Under the pieces are notes generated by a model that was not told the DNA's origin, did no database searches, and saw only the letters and a program-made list of their open reading frames with translations. Positions 37,011-46,279 of a DNA stretch of 64,000 nucleotides are shown here, in pieces (position 1 is the first letter of the stretch; every line of letters starts with the position of its first letter). The stretch is from an uncultured Granulosicoccaceae bacterium. Lineage in GTDB: Bacteria > Pseudomonadota > Gammaproteobacteria > Granulosicoccales > Granulosicoccaceae. The stretch lies in contig CALHNS010000011.1 of the NCBI GenBank assembly GCA_938035125.1, positions 1 through 64,000 of the forward strand, read 5' to 3'. Made by a program: the position numbers and the translations under genes.

Positions 37011-37065
37011 GTAACTAAGTAACTAAGTAACTAAGTAACTAAGTAACTAAGTAACTAAGTAACTG
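37011..37065. repeat. 8-bp tandem repeat (GTAACTAA), 6 full units plus a partial unit
   Basis: Direct reading: gtaactaa x6 then gtaactgg, just after the glmS stop. Confidence 0.95.
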
Positions 37066-37111
37066 GGTAATAGTTAAACACAGCTTTTACTTAGAGTTAG
37101 TTTAATGATTT

Positions 37112-37145
37112 AAAAAAGCCCTCACCTAAGTGAGGGCTTTTTTAT
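37112..37145. terminator. Rho-independent (probably bidirectional) terminator after glmS
   Basis: AAAAAAGCCCTCAC-ctaa-GTGAGGGCTTTTTTT. Confidence 0.92.
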
Positions 37146-37148
37146 GTG

Positions 37149-37637
37149 TTAAGTATTATTCAATGCCGCTTGCAGTAGATCTCTCTCCTCGCATCCGTCG
37201 GGGCAAAGCATTTCTAGTTTTTTCAAATTCGCGTTAGCAGAATCAATGTCTCCCAACATGATAAATAGCTCGCCTTGATACTCCAGTGCGCCCTTGTGTT
37301 CAGGGTCAATTTCTAGCGCGTTCAAATAGGCTGCTTCTGCTTGCTCAAGTTTATTGGATTTTCTTAGTGCAAACCCTTGTAAGTTCCAAGCATCGGCATT
37401 ATCAGAATCACCTTTGGTGATAGTTTTTAGAATTTTTATGGCAGCGGTATATTTTTCCTTGTACACCAATTTCTCTGCTTTTTTGTATCGCTCAGTGTAG
37501 TTAATAGGCTTGGGGTTGGAATCATCGGCGAATGCGATTTGGGATGAAAAGCCGATAGATACTATAAACAGTACGGCTACTGTAATTGAGCGTATCATCG
37601 AATTTTCTGGGTTTAGGCTAAGGTTGTTTTTAGTCAT
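37149..37637 (-). CDS. Exported TPR-repeat protein
   Basis: Signal peptide; TPR pattern ADAWNLQGFALRKSNKLEQAEAAYLNALEIDPEHKGALEYQGELFIMLGD; start could alternatively be at 37598. Confidence 0.75.
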   Translation of the reverse strand: MTKNNLSLNPENSMIRSITVAVLFIVSIGFSSQIAFADDSNPKPINYTERYKKAEKLVYKEKYTAAIKILKTITKGDSDNADAWNLQGFALRKSNKLEQAEAAYLNALEIDPEHKGALEYQGELFIMLGDIDSANANLKKLEMLCPDGCEERDLLQAALNNT

Positions 37638-37678
37638 GGCTTCAATACTCAAATAATTAATAAACTTGGATCCGTAAA

Positions 37679-38566
37679 ATGCTGGGGCGGCTGTCACCTA
37701 ACATGCAAGGTATTTTGTACATGGTTTTGGCCATGTTTGGGTTTACCGTAAATGACTTGTTCGTAAAGTTTCTAGGCCAAACGCTTCCTGTCTTTCAGAT
37801 TATTGCTATTCGCGGCTTATTTATTTGTTCTTTTCTCTTAATTTGGCTACTGATTGTCAAAGTTCGCGATACCACGCCCGCAGTTCCTGATAAAAAAAGA
37901 TGGCCGTTAATTTTCATGCGAGCATTAATGGAAGTGCTGGCAACGATTGCTTTTCTGGTTGCTTTGGTACGAATCTCCTTTGCAGATGTATCAGCTGTCA
38001 TGCAATCTCTACCCTTAGCCGTAACCTTTGGTGCCGCCGTATTCTTGGGTGAGCCAGTGGGGTGGAGGCGTTGGGCAGCCATATTGATTGGCTTTGTTGG
38101 AGTTCTCATTATTATTCGTCCAGGTTTCGCTGGTTTTCAGCCCGCAACCTTATTGGTGGTGCTTTCGGTTTTGTTTGCAGCCGCAAGAGATCTCATCACC
38201 CGGGTATTACCTTCTGATGTACACAGTTATTGGGTAACGGTAGCAACGGCCATATTGGTAGCGGGGTTTGGGTTAACGTCCACCACAGTACTGGGGCAAT
38301 GGGTGCCTGTTTCTGTATCGTCTGTAATATTAATTTTTGGCGCCTCTTCTTTTTTGATCGTGGGTTATCTATCCATCATTCAAGCCATGCGAGTAGGGGA
38401 AGTTGCCAGTGTTACCCCTTTTCGATACACCAGCTTGTTGTGGGCCATCGTGTTTGGATTTTTAGTGTTCTCAGAAATACCTGACTGGTTAACGGTTCTG
38501 GGGTCATTGATCGTAGTGGGAACAGGCTTATTCGCGTGGTACCGAGAGAGGCGCATTGCCAGCTGA
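37679..38566 (+). CDS. EamA/DMT-superfamily permease
   Basis: About 10 predicted TM segments; QGILYMVLAMFGFTVNDLFVKFLG; MRALMEVLATIAFL...A.VSAVMQSLPL. Confidence 0.85.
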   Translation: MLGRLSPNMQGILYMVLAMFGFTVNDLFVKFLGQTLPVFQIIAIRGLFICSFLLIWLLIVKVRDTTPAVPDKKRWPLIFMRALMEVLATIAFLVALVRISFADVSAVMQSLPLAVTFGAAVFLGEPVGWRRWAAILIGFVGVLIIIRPGFAGFQPATLLVVLSVLFAAARDLITRVLPSDVHSYWVTVATAILVAGFGLTSTTVLGQWVPVSVSSVILIFGASSFLIVGYLSIIQAMRVGEVASVTPFRYTSLLWAIVFGFLVFSEIPDWLTVLGSLIVVGTGLFAWYRERRIAS

Positions 38567-38578
38567 TACAATACGCCC

Positions 38579-38887
38579 ATGAGCGAAAACGATACCGATA
38601 CCGAAGAAGCCCGCAACCGCGAATTTTTAATGCTGGCCGATCAATTCATTGATTTGGCGAATCAAAAACTTGATGGTCACGACCCCAGCATGATCAGTGC
38701 TGCGTTTATGTTCGCATCGTCGCGCTTTTGTGCTTTTTCAGTGGCAGCACAAATTGATAACCCAAAAGAATTTGAAAAAGAAAAAGGCGCAGCGTTAGAA
38801 CATTATTCTGGTGAGTACTACAACATGCTTGAACAGAATTTAGATCGTCATGATGAGTTGTTAAACGACGCAGAAAGCGACAGTTAA
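38579..38887 (+). CDS. DUF3144-like small protein
   Basis: FLMLADQFIDLANQK...ISAAFMFASSRFCAFSVAAQ...EHYSGEYYNMLEQNLD. Confidence 0.75.
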   Translation: MSENDTDTEEARNREFLMLADQFIDLANQKLDGHDPSMISAAFMFASSRFCAFSVAAQIDNPKEFEKEKGAALEHYSGEYYNMLEQNLDRHDELLNDAESDS

Positions 38888-38911
38888 AAAATCAAGCTTT
38901 ATAATTAGCGC

Positions 38912-38932
38912 AAGACCCAAGACCCAAGACCC
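38912..38932. repeat. 7-bp tandem repeat (AAGACCC), 3 units
   Basis: aagacccaagacccaagaccc between convergent genes. Confidence 0.85.
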
Positions 38933-38938
38933 AAAACG

Positions 38939-40264
38939 CTAACGTGGTTCGTCGTTCTCTTCATCACCTAAGTCATAATGCTGTTCGTACATCTCTTCAG
39001 CTTCTTCCTCGGCATCCAGTGCGTCTTCTTCAACCTGTTCAATAGCAATTTCTGTGGCCACTTCCGTCATAACCGCTGTGGTGCGCGCCGTAATTGGCAT
39101 CATCGGCGCCTGTTCATCAATATCTACCGTGTCTCGTTGAGTCATTCGATAAAGCCCGTACATGCATACGGCTAGCATCAAAACTGCGATGGTGATGTAG
39201 AACCAATGGTTTCCGAAATTAGTCATTAGAAAACCTGCGATTATAGGGCCGCCCATAGCACCACTTCCATTTAAGAACATTAGGCCGCCAGAGGCTGCTG
39301 GCATTTTTTCTGTGGGTAGATAATCGTTTGCGTGGGCAACCAATAAGGAATACAACGGCGTTGAAGTGCCGCCAAGAATTAAAGCGGTGGCTAATAACAC
39401 GGGGAAGTTATTACTAAAGAACGATCCGAAGATTGCAGCAAAACAACCTGCCGCGGTTAGTGCAATGATGAGGTGGCGTCGATCCATTCGATCAGACAAC
39501 CAACCCACAGGGTATTGCAACACCATGCCACCTGTGAAAATCATCGTGACGTAAATCGATACGTCCGCAACGCTTAACCCTTTAGCAACGGCGTATACCG
39601 GCGCCATAGCATATAAAATGGAATAAATTCCGCCTAATAAAATCATGCCGATTGATGCCAAGGGTGAGGCATTGATCAGCTCTGCGATATTCATTCTCGC
39701 TGTGGTTTGATGCATGGGGGCAGGGGAGGTGGATAAAAGAATGGGTGCGAATGAGATGGATACCAACACCGTAAGTAGAATGAACAATTCGTAGCCTGCT
39801 GGATCACCTACGTTCAACAACAATTGCCCCAATATCATTCCTAACATTTGAACGATGGTGTAGATAGATAAGGCTTGGCCACGCGTCTCATTGGTAGCGC
39901 TGTCATTCATCCAACTTTCTGCCACGACATACAGGCCAGAAAAACACAATCCCACCACTAAACGAAGCGCCATCCAAGCGGCAGGATGAACCAGAGCGCC
40001 GTACAAAATGAATGCTGCAGACACAAGTGAACCAAAAGCTGCGAAAACTCGCACATGCCCAACACGGCGTAAAAGAATTGGCGTTATTTGCGAGCCTGCC
40101 AGAAAACCGACGAAGTATGCCGACATGACATAACCCAAGGTGGCTGAATCGATCGATTCGATACCCCCTCGCACGCCCAGCAGCGTGCCCTGCAGCCCAT
40201 TACCCAGCATTAGCAGCAACATGCCAATGAGTAACGCCCAGGAGTTTTTAATGACCTCTAACAT
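38939..40264 (-). CDS. MFS transporter (YcaD-like) with acidic cytoplasmic tail
   Basis: 12-TM pattern, GWLSDRMDRRHLI MFS motif; C-terminal EEDALDAEEEAEEMYEQHYDLGDEENDEPR. Confidence 0.85.
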   Translation of the reverse strand: MLEVIKNSWALLIGMLLLMLGNGLQGTLLGVRGGIESIDSATLGYVMSAYFVGFLAGSQITPILLRRVGHVRVFAAFGSLVSAAFILYGALVHPAAWMALRLVVGLCFSGLYVVAESWMNDSATNETRGQALSIYTIVQMLGMILGQLLLNVGDPAGYELFILLTVLVSISFAPILLSTSPAPMHQTTARMNIAELINASPLASIGMILLGGIYSILYAMAPVYAVAKGLSVADVSIYVTMIFTGGMVLQYPVGWLSDRMDRRHLIIALTAAGCFAAIFGSFFSNNFPVLLATALILGGTSTPLYSLLVAHANDYLPTEKMPAASGGLMFLNGSGAMGGPIIAGFLMTNFGNHWFYITIAVLMLAVCMYGLYRMTQRDTVDIDEQAPMMPITARTTAVMTEVATEIAIEQVEEDALDAEEEAEEMYEQHYDLGDEENDEPR

Positions 40265-40420
40265 GATAGGTACTTCGGCTGATCGAGGCCTTTGATAAGG
40301 GCGTTATAGCTGCGTTTGTGAATGTATGCAACGCTTGTGTGAACTACAGTCGTTTGTGTGTCAGAGTATGCCGTTGACCCTTATACTTTTTGCTACTTAA
40401 ATGTTTTGAATGGTGACCTT

Positions 40421-41020
40421 ATGAGCCGTACTGTCAATTACTACCACTTTCTGATCTCACCTTATAGCTACCTCGGTATTAACGGGCTTAATGCCTTAGT
40501 ATCGAAACACAACCTAACGGTGAATTACTTGCCGATGTCTGTGATGGATGTGTTCGGGGAAACAGGCGGCGTGCCCCCTGCCAAGCGCCACCCTTCTCGT
40601 CAGCGTCAGCGCATGGATGAGTTAAAGCGTTGGTCTGAGCATTTAGGTTTGAAAATGAATTTAACCCCTAAGCACTTCCCAACCGATCAAACATTGGGAG
40701 CCCAGATGGTATTGGCCGCTGGTGGGGCAACAGGCAACCCCGATGCTGGCAAGTTAGTTAATGGCTTACTTACCGCGGTATGGGCAGAGGAAAAAGATGT
40801 TGCCGACGAAGCCACATTAATTGCCGTTGCAGACAGTGTTGGACTGCCAGGTTCCGAGCTGTTAGCGCAAGCCAAAGATGAGCAATGGGCCAAAGCCTAT
40901 GCCAAAACCACCGAAACGGCTATTGCTGCAGGTGTGTTTGGTTCACCAACGTATCAACTGGGTGATGAATTGTACTGGGGCCAGGATCGGCTCGAATTTT
41001 TAGATCGCGCGCTCAGCTAG
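40421..41020 (+). CDS. 2-hydroxychromene-2-carboxylate isomerase family (DsbA-like/GST-kappa) protein
   Basis: VNYYHFLISPYSYLG...VFGSPTYQLGDELYWGQDRLEFLDRAL. Confidence 0.88.
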   Translation: MSRTVNYYHFLISPYSYLGINGLNALVSKHNLTVNYLPMSVMDVFGETGGVPPAKRHPSRQRQRMDELKRWSEHLGLKMNLTPKHFPTDQTLGAQMVLAAGGATGNPDAGKLVNGLLTAVWAEEKDVADEATLIAVADSVGLPGSELLAQAKDEQWAKAYAKTTETAIAAGVFGSPTYQLGDELYWGQDRLEFLDRALS

Positions 41021-41068
41021 GGCACGCGTTTTTACTTTACATACTGATTATCAGGAGATTCGCTCAAG

Positions 41069-42718
41069 ATGGCTTATCGTTCTTTGGTTATAAAATTTCC
41101 AGCCATGTTACTTATGGTTGCAGGTTCTTTTAATTCGGCTGCTGCGTATGCCGATACCTGCGAACCCTATGACCCTACCGCTGAATACCAATTAGTATTC
41201 TCAGATGAATTCGATGGTGATGAGTTAGATCGCGTTCGTTGGAATACCGAGTTTCTATGGGGCCCAGGTGTCATTATCAATGGAGAAGATCAGTATTACG
41301 TGAACGCCGATCAATTCGGCTACAACCCCTTTGTGGTTAGCGATGGCATTTTATCCATCAAAGCCGATAAAGCACCCTTCGATCGAACGCGCCTGTATCT
41401 AACAAAATCTATTTATTCAGCCACTTCTGCTGAAGTTTTGTGGCGACAGCCAGAAGGCGCTGTTAGCTACGATGTAGTCAGAGACGGTGCTTTACTGGGC
41501 AGTGCGCAAGGCGGTGCATGGTTTGAACCTGAGTTACGTGACGGCATTGACTACGCCTACGAAATTACAGCTAGAGATGAAAACGGTAACGCGGTATCCA
41601 CCGAGCAAATAACGGTTAATACTTCTGAGCGTGATCGCTTTACACCGCGCACGGCATTTTCATTAGAACTGGATACAAGAGTTTATTCAGATACTTCTGG
41701 TGAAATTGTATGGCGACCACCTAATCGTGCTGCCTATTACATCGTTACTCACGACGGTGAGGCAGAGCGATTTAACGGTCGCACTTTTAGTAGTTTGTAT
41801 TTGGGTGATATACCAGCCAACACCGATCTAACCTATCAAGTGGCAGCTTACGACTTGTGCGATGAATTAATCATCGAAGACACCATCGTGTTAAATACAG
41901 CTGTTGGCCAATCAGTGAATGAAGTATCAGAACGCTTAGTCATCGCTGCCACCACCTATTCTGAATCTACCGTAGAAATCAGTTGGAATGCGGTTCAAGG
42001 TGCTAGCGCTTACACCTTATATGACAACGGTGAGCTTATTGATACGATTTCTGGGCGTTCGTTGTTCATTGATAACATGGTGCCAGGGATTGATAGAAGG
42101 TTTTTAGTAGTTGCCATAGACAATGATGGCGTTGAAGTTGATAGCACCTCGCGCACACTCAATACCGCTGATGCAAGTTTTGCATTAAATCGCCAGCCTT
42201 TCGTGTCTGGTGTACTCACCAGCTACGATTCGTTTCGTTTCAAATACGGCAAAGTGGAGATGCGAGCTAAAATGCCTGCGGGCAAAGGTTTATGGAGCGC
42301 GTTTTGGTTACTTAACGCTTATTACCATGATGCGGAACCTGAAGACCCTGAAATCGACATTATTGAGGCCATAGGTGATCGAACCACCACAGCAAATCAT
42401 GCCTATCACACACAAAATGATTCTGACGGTAACGGGGTAACCGATTCCATCATCAGTGATGAGTTCAGAGCCACCATTCCAGACTTCTCCGCCGATTTTC
42501 ATCGCTATTCAGTGGAATGGACACCCGAGTCCATCACCTATATGGTGGATGACCGAATCACCGGAGAGGTGCGCGGGGAGCGGGTTTCACAAGAACAGAT
42601 GTACATCATAATGAACTTAGCGGTGGGTGGGTTCTTCCCAGGTCCTGCGGATGAAACCACGCCTTTTCCGGCCTCTTTTGACATTGATTACGTTAGGGTT
42701 TTTCAAAAAAGGCGCTGA
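41069..42718 (+). CDS. Secreted GH16-family glycoside hydrolase (beta-glucanase type) with inserted FN3-like modules
   Basis: Signal peptide; YQLVFSDEFDGDELDRVRWNT; KYGKVEMRAKMPAGKGLWSAFWLL; catalytic EIDIIE (ExDxxE) near 42350-42367; YIIMNLAVGG. Confidence 0.87.
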   Translation: MAYRSLVIKFPAMLLMVAGSFNSAAAYADTCEPYDPTAEYQLVFSDEFDGDELDRVRWNTEFLWGPGVIINGEDQYYVNADQFGYNPFVVSDGILSIKADKAPFDRTRLYLTKSIYSATSAEVLWRQPEGAVSYDVVRDGALLGSAQGGAWFEPELRDGIDYAYEITARDENGNAVSTEQITVNTSERDRFTPRTAFSLELDTRVYSDTSGEIVWRPPNRAAYYIVTHDGEAERFNGRTFSSLYLGDIPANTDLTYQVAAYDLCDELIIEDTIVLNTAVGQSVNEVSERLVIAATTYSESTVEISWNAVQGASAYTLYDNGELIDTISGRSLFIDNMVPGIDRRFLVVAIDNDGVEVDSTSRTLNTADASFALNRQPFVSGVLTSYDSFRFKYGKVEMRAKMPAGKGLWSAFWLLNAYYHDAEPEDPEIDIIEAIGDRTTTANHAYHTQNDSDGNGVTDSIISDEFRATIPDFSADFHRYSVEWTPESITYMVDDRITGEVRGERVSQEQMYIIMNLAVGGFFPGPADETTPFPASFDIDYVRVFQKRR

Positions 42719-42895
42719 GTATTCGAGCTTGCTCACAAAAATGCGTCAAGTTTATAGGTCGTGGGAACGATAACCAGAGTGTGGGGCGGGGAAGGTTTTC
42801 TCGCTCCCAGTTATTTGATTGTCAAATAGCGTATTTAAACCACCTCTGCCGAATCGAACTTTGAACTCGAGTCGGAATGATTAAGGAACCTACTC

Positions 42896-43993
42896 ATGAC
42901 CCCTCGTCTTTATAGTGTAGCGGCATCGGTCGCTCTAGCACTGACGATGACAGCTTGTAGCAGCGGTAAGCCTGTTGCATCTGACTCGTCTACTTTTGAT
43001 CAAGAATATGCAAATAAAACTGCAGCTCTTCAAGCTCGTGAAGCTGAGTTATCTCAGCGTGAAGCGGCATTGAAAAATGCTCCACAATTTGCAGCCGCTA
43101 CTGGCGCAAACTCTGGTAACAGCTTATTACCACCTAAAGCTGAGCCTGGCCAGTGCTTCACTCGCGTTTGGCAAGAGCCAACTTACTCTACTTCTGAAGA
43201 GCGTAAGTTAGTTAGCGAAGCTGGTGAGCGTATTGAAGTTATCCCTGCTACATACAAGAACGGTACTAAGCGTATCGTTGTTGAAGAAGCTTCAACTAAG
43301 CTGGTTACTGTACCTGCAACTTACAAGACAGTTACTGAGCGAGTTTTAGTTCGTCCAGCAGCTTCTCGTTTAGAGTCTATCCCTGCAGTATACGAAACAG
43401 TTACTGAGCGTGTAGTTGACAAAGCAGCTCACACTATCTGGAAGCAAGGTACTGGTCCTATCCAGCGTCTTGACGCTTCAACTGGTGAAATCATGTGTTT
43501 GGTAGAAGTACCTGCCACCTACAAGACTATCACTAAGCAAATCATCAAGACTCCTGCATCAACTCGTACAGTAGATCTACCTGCTGAATACAAGACGGTT
43601 ACACGTCGCGTAGTTGATCAGCAAGCTTACACAAAAGAAGTTCAGATTCCAGCTAAGTACAGCACAGTGAAGGTTACTGAGCTTGTAACTCCAGCTTCTG
43701 AGCGTCGCATTGCTATCCCTGCTAAGTACCAGACAGTTACTTCACGTAAGTTAGTAACTGACGGTTCAATGGCTTGGAAAGAAATCTTGTGTGACACTAA
43801 CACTACTCCAGGTAAGGTTCGTGAAATTCAAGGTGCATTGAAATCTGCTGGTTACAACCCAGGCAGTGTTGACGGTCAGCTTGGCCCATCCACTGTAAGT
43901 GCAGTTTCTGCATTCCAAAAGTCTAAAGGCTTATCAGGTAACGGTGTCCTGACTGCTAAGACTGTAAAAGCTTTAGGTGTATCACTACGCTAA
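42896..43993 (+). CDS. Lipoprotein with about seven 23-aa VPATYKTVTERV repeats and a C-terminal peptidoglycan-binding (PG_binding_1) domain
   Basis: Lipobox TMTACSSG; repeats VPATYKTVTERVLVRPAASR etc.; C-terminal IQGALKSAGYNPGSVDGQLGPSTVSAVSAFQKSKGL. Confidence 0.8.
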   Translation: MTPRLYSVAASVALALTMTACSSGKPVASDSSTFDQEYANKTAALQAREAELSQREAALKNAPQFAAATGANSGNSLLPPKAEPGQCFTRVWQEPTYSTSEERKLVSEAGERIEVIPATYKNGTKRIVVEEASTKLVTVPATYKTVTERVLVRPAASRLESIPAVYETVTERVVDKAAHTIWKQGTGPIQRLDASTGEIMCLVEVPATYKTITKQIIKTPASTRTVDLPAEYKTVTRRVVDQQAYTKEVQIPAKYSTVKVTELVTPASERRIAIPAKYQTVTSRKLVTDGSMAWKEILCDTNTTPGKVREIQGALKSAGYNPGSVDGQLGPSTVSAVSAFQKSKGLSGNGVLTAKTVKALGVSLR

Positions 43994-44001
43994 GTAAAGC
44001 T

Positions 44002-44026
44002 AAATCGTTTAATAATTAAACGATTT
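44002..44026. other. Perfect inverted repeat downstream of the repeat lipoprotein
   Basis: AAATCGTTTAA-TAA-TTAAACGATTT, 11-bp stem. Confidence 0.8.
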
Positions 44027-44030
44027 CAAA

Positions 44031-44066
44031 CAGCGTCGTTCGGCTAGTCCGTTCGGCGCTGTTTTT
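44031..44066 (+). terminator. Probable rho-independent terminator
   Basis: CAGCG...CGG-ctagt-CCG...CGCTG followed by TTTTT. Confidence 0.75.
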
Positions 44067-44193
44067 GTTTCAGGGGTACAATCACTCGCGTGATTGTTAA
44101 CAATGTGAATCATCTTAGGGCTTGTATAGTGCCTAATCGATCGCCATTGTTATTTAAACGTGGTGTTTTAATTTCAACCTTTGGGAGAAAGAT

Positions 44194-44604
44194 ATGGATT
44201 TAATGAAAATGGGCCAGCAACTGCTAGGCGACAAATTAGGTGACAACGCAGGCGGCATGATGGAAGCCCTTTCGGGGTTAACCAGCGGCGAAGGCCTTGA
44301 CCTTGCTGGCATCAAAGATAAATTAACCGCTGGTGGCATGGGCGAACAAGTGAATTCATGGTTAGGCGATGGTGAGAACCAAGCTGTATCACCGGATCAA
44401 GTAAAGAACGCCTTGGGTGCCGACGGTGTTGCGCAAGTGGCTGAAAAGCTAGGCGTTGATTCTGATACTGCTGCCTCTCAACTCGGTGACATCTTGCCAG
44501 GCTTGATGGACAAAGCCAGTTCAGGTGGTGACTTAATGAGTCAATTTACAGGCGGCGGCGCTGGTGGTTTATTGAATATGGCGAAAGGCTTATTCAAAAA
44601 GTAA
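44194..44604 (+). CDS. YidB/DUF937-like protein
   Basis: Gly-rich small protein; AEKLGVDSDTAASQLGDILPGLMDKASSGG...GLLNMAKGLFKK. Confidence 0.7.
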   Translation: MDLMKMGQQLLGDKLGDNAGGMMEALSGLTSGEGLDLAGIKDKLTAGGMGEQVNSWLGDGENQAVSPDQVKNALGADGVAQVAEKLGVDSDTAASQLGDILPGLMDKASSGGDLMSQFTGGGAGGLLNMAKGLFKK

Positions 44605-44630
44605 GTTCTGCACGCAAATGAGATGTTCTA

Positions 44631-44668
44631 AAACCCTGGGGTGTTATTACGCTCTGGGGTTTTTTTTT
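44631..44668 (+). terminator. Possible rho-independent terminator
   Basis: AAAACCCtgg...ctctgGGGTTTTTTTTT hairpin with long T-tract. Confidence 0.5.
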
Positions 44669-44689
44669 GCCTGTAATTTTTTTAAGTAC

Positions 44690-45601
44690 TTAATTCGGTG
44701 TTTGATGATGACGAGCAGCTCGTAAGTCAAACACGATATCCAGAACCGCTGCCAATACGATAATAACCCCGCCCGTCCACGCGATTCCATTGAGTACATT
44801 GCCCAATATTAAGCTGGCAGAAATTGTGGCGGCAAGAATCTCGGACATGGTGAGTAGGGCGGCGGTGGGTGCTGATAATCTTTGTGCACCCCACACCATC
44901 AAATACATGATGGGGTATTGAATACCTACGCCAATCAATACCGCTAACGGCAAGCCTTGTTTCAAAATATCCACTGTTGTGCGATTAAATTCTGCATCGC
45001 GAGTTATCCAAAGTGTGATGGCTGCAAACACAAACGCAAAACAAAAAGAAAGAAAGCTGGTTGCTTTCGTTGACGTATCTTCTCGGTTCTCCAATAGTGT
45101 AAGCCCTAAGCCCCAGGTGCCGCCTGCAATTAGCCCGCACCAATCTCCTAAGTTTTCAGGTTTAGGTAGCCAAGAATTTCCACCTGATAGCAACATCCAT
45201 AACCCTACTATCGCAATTGCGATGACCAAGTAGTGCCTGCCGATGGGTTTGATACGAAACAGCAGAGCGTTCCACAGGATGGTCCAAATCGGTAAGGTGT
45301 AAAACAAAAAGATAACGCGAACAACATCAGATAACAAAATGCCGGTGAAGTACAACATGATGCTTATGCCAAAACTAATAGCAACAAGCCAATTATTTAA
45401 TTTTTTAATTTCACCTAATGAACCGGTTATCGCAAGAAAGATAAAGGCGACCACCGCAGCGGCAGGCTGAATTAGCACCAGAGTCCATAGGCCGGACACA
45501 CCCAGCTGATCAATGTGTTGAATGGGTAACCAGATTAAACCCCATATCACAGCGCCTACGACCGTTGCGATGGCCCCGGTTAGGGTGCTGCTCATCACCA
45601 T
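44690..45601 (-). CDS. EamA/DMT-superfamily permease
   Basis: About 10 TM segments, two EamA-like halves. Confidence 0.83.
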   Translation of the reverse strand: MVMSSTLTGAIATVVGAVIWGLIWLPIQHIDQLGVSGLWTLVLIQPAAAVVAFIFLAITGSLGEIKKLNNWLVAISFGISIMLYFTGILLSDVVRVIFLFYTLPIWTILWNALLFRIKPIGRHYLVIAIAIVGLWMLLSGGNSWLPKPENLGDWCGLIAGGTWGLGLTLLENREDTSTKATSFLSFCFAFVFAAITLWITRDAEFNRTTVDILKQGLPLAVLIGVGIQYPIMYLMVWGAQRLSAPTAALLTMSEILAATISASLILGNVLNGIAWTGGVIIVLAAVLDIVFDLRAARHHQTPN

Positions 45602-46275
45602 CGGGTCATGATGTCATTTAACGGAAATTTTTCGATGTCTGGAACGCTGGCATCTTTGGCCGGGTAGCCTGTGACGATTAATAGATAGGGTTTATCGTGT
45701 TTTGGGCGTTCTAGGATTTCTCTTAAGAACCCCATCGGGCTTGGCGTATGTGTGAGTGTGGCAAGGCCAGCATTGTGTAATGCCGCAATTAAAAAGCCTG
45801 TGGCTATGCCTACAGATTCTGGCGTGTAATAGTGTTTTCGTTTCTCACCTTCTGGCGTTAGCGTAAATTTACGAGCAAAAACAGCAATAAGCCAAGGTGC
45901 GGTTTCTAAAAACGGTTTTTCAGCATCTGTGGCAAATGGGGTTAACGCATCTAGCCATTCATCTGATGCCCGATGATCGTAAAATTCTCGTTCTTCTTGC
46001 TCTGCAGCTAGCCGTATTTTGCGTTTCATATCGGCGTTTTCAATGGCGGAGAAATGCCAAGGTTGCATGTTAGCGCCACTGGGTGCAGATGCTGCGGTTG
46101 CTATAGCGTTTTCAATAACACTGGCAGGCACTGCATCAGCTGAAAAATCTCTAACGGTACGACGTTTTAGCATCATTGATCGAAATTGATCTGAACGTTG
46201 TTCAAGTTCTTCAACGCTTCTGCGATCAAATTCTAATGAACGCATTGGTGCATTGTTGTCAGATGCATCGCCCAT
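45595..46275 (-). CDS. Nitroreductase-family protein
   Basis: MMLKRRTVRDFSADAVP...ATAASAPSGANMQPWHFSAI; start set at ATG 46275 because the longer ORF overlaps ispH. Confidence 0.88.
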   Translation of the reverse strand: MGDASDNNAPMRSLEFDRRSVEELEQRSDQFRSMMLKRRTVRDFSADAVPASVIENAIATAASAPSGANMQPWHFSAIENADMKRKIRLAAEQEEREFYDHRASDEWLDALTPFATDAEKPFLETAPWLIAVFARKFTLTPEGEKRKHYYTPESVGIATGFLIAALHNAGLATLTHTPSPMGFLREILERPKHDKPYLLIVTGYPAKDASVPDIEKFPLNDIMTRW

Positions 46276-46279
46276 GAGG

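Noticed and set aside
37011-37065. Possible CRISPR or iteron array
   Set aside because: Contiguous 8-bp repeats with no spacers; no plasmid replication initiator nearby. Treated as a minisatellite.
42811-42829. FNR/CRP-like palindrome TATTTGA-TTG-TCAAATA upstream of the repeat lipoprotein
   Set aside because: A 7-bp dyad is present but does not match the FNR (TTGAT-N4-ATCAA) or CRP consensus spacing; could be chance.
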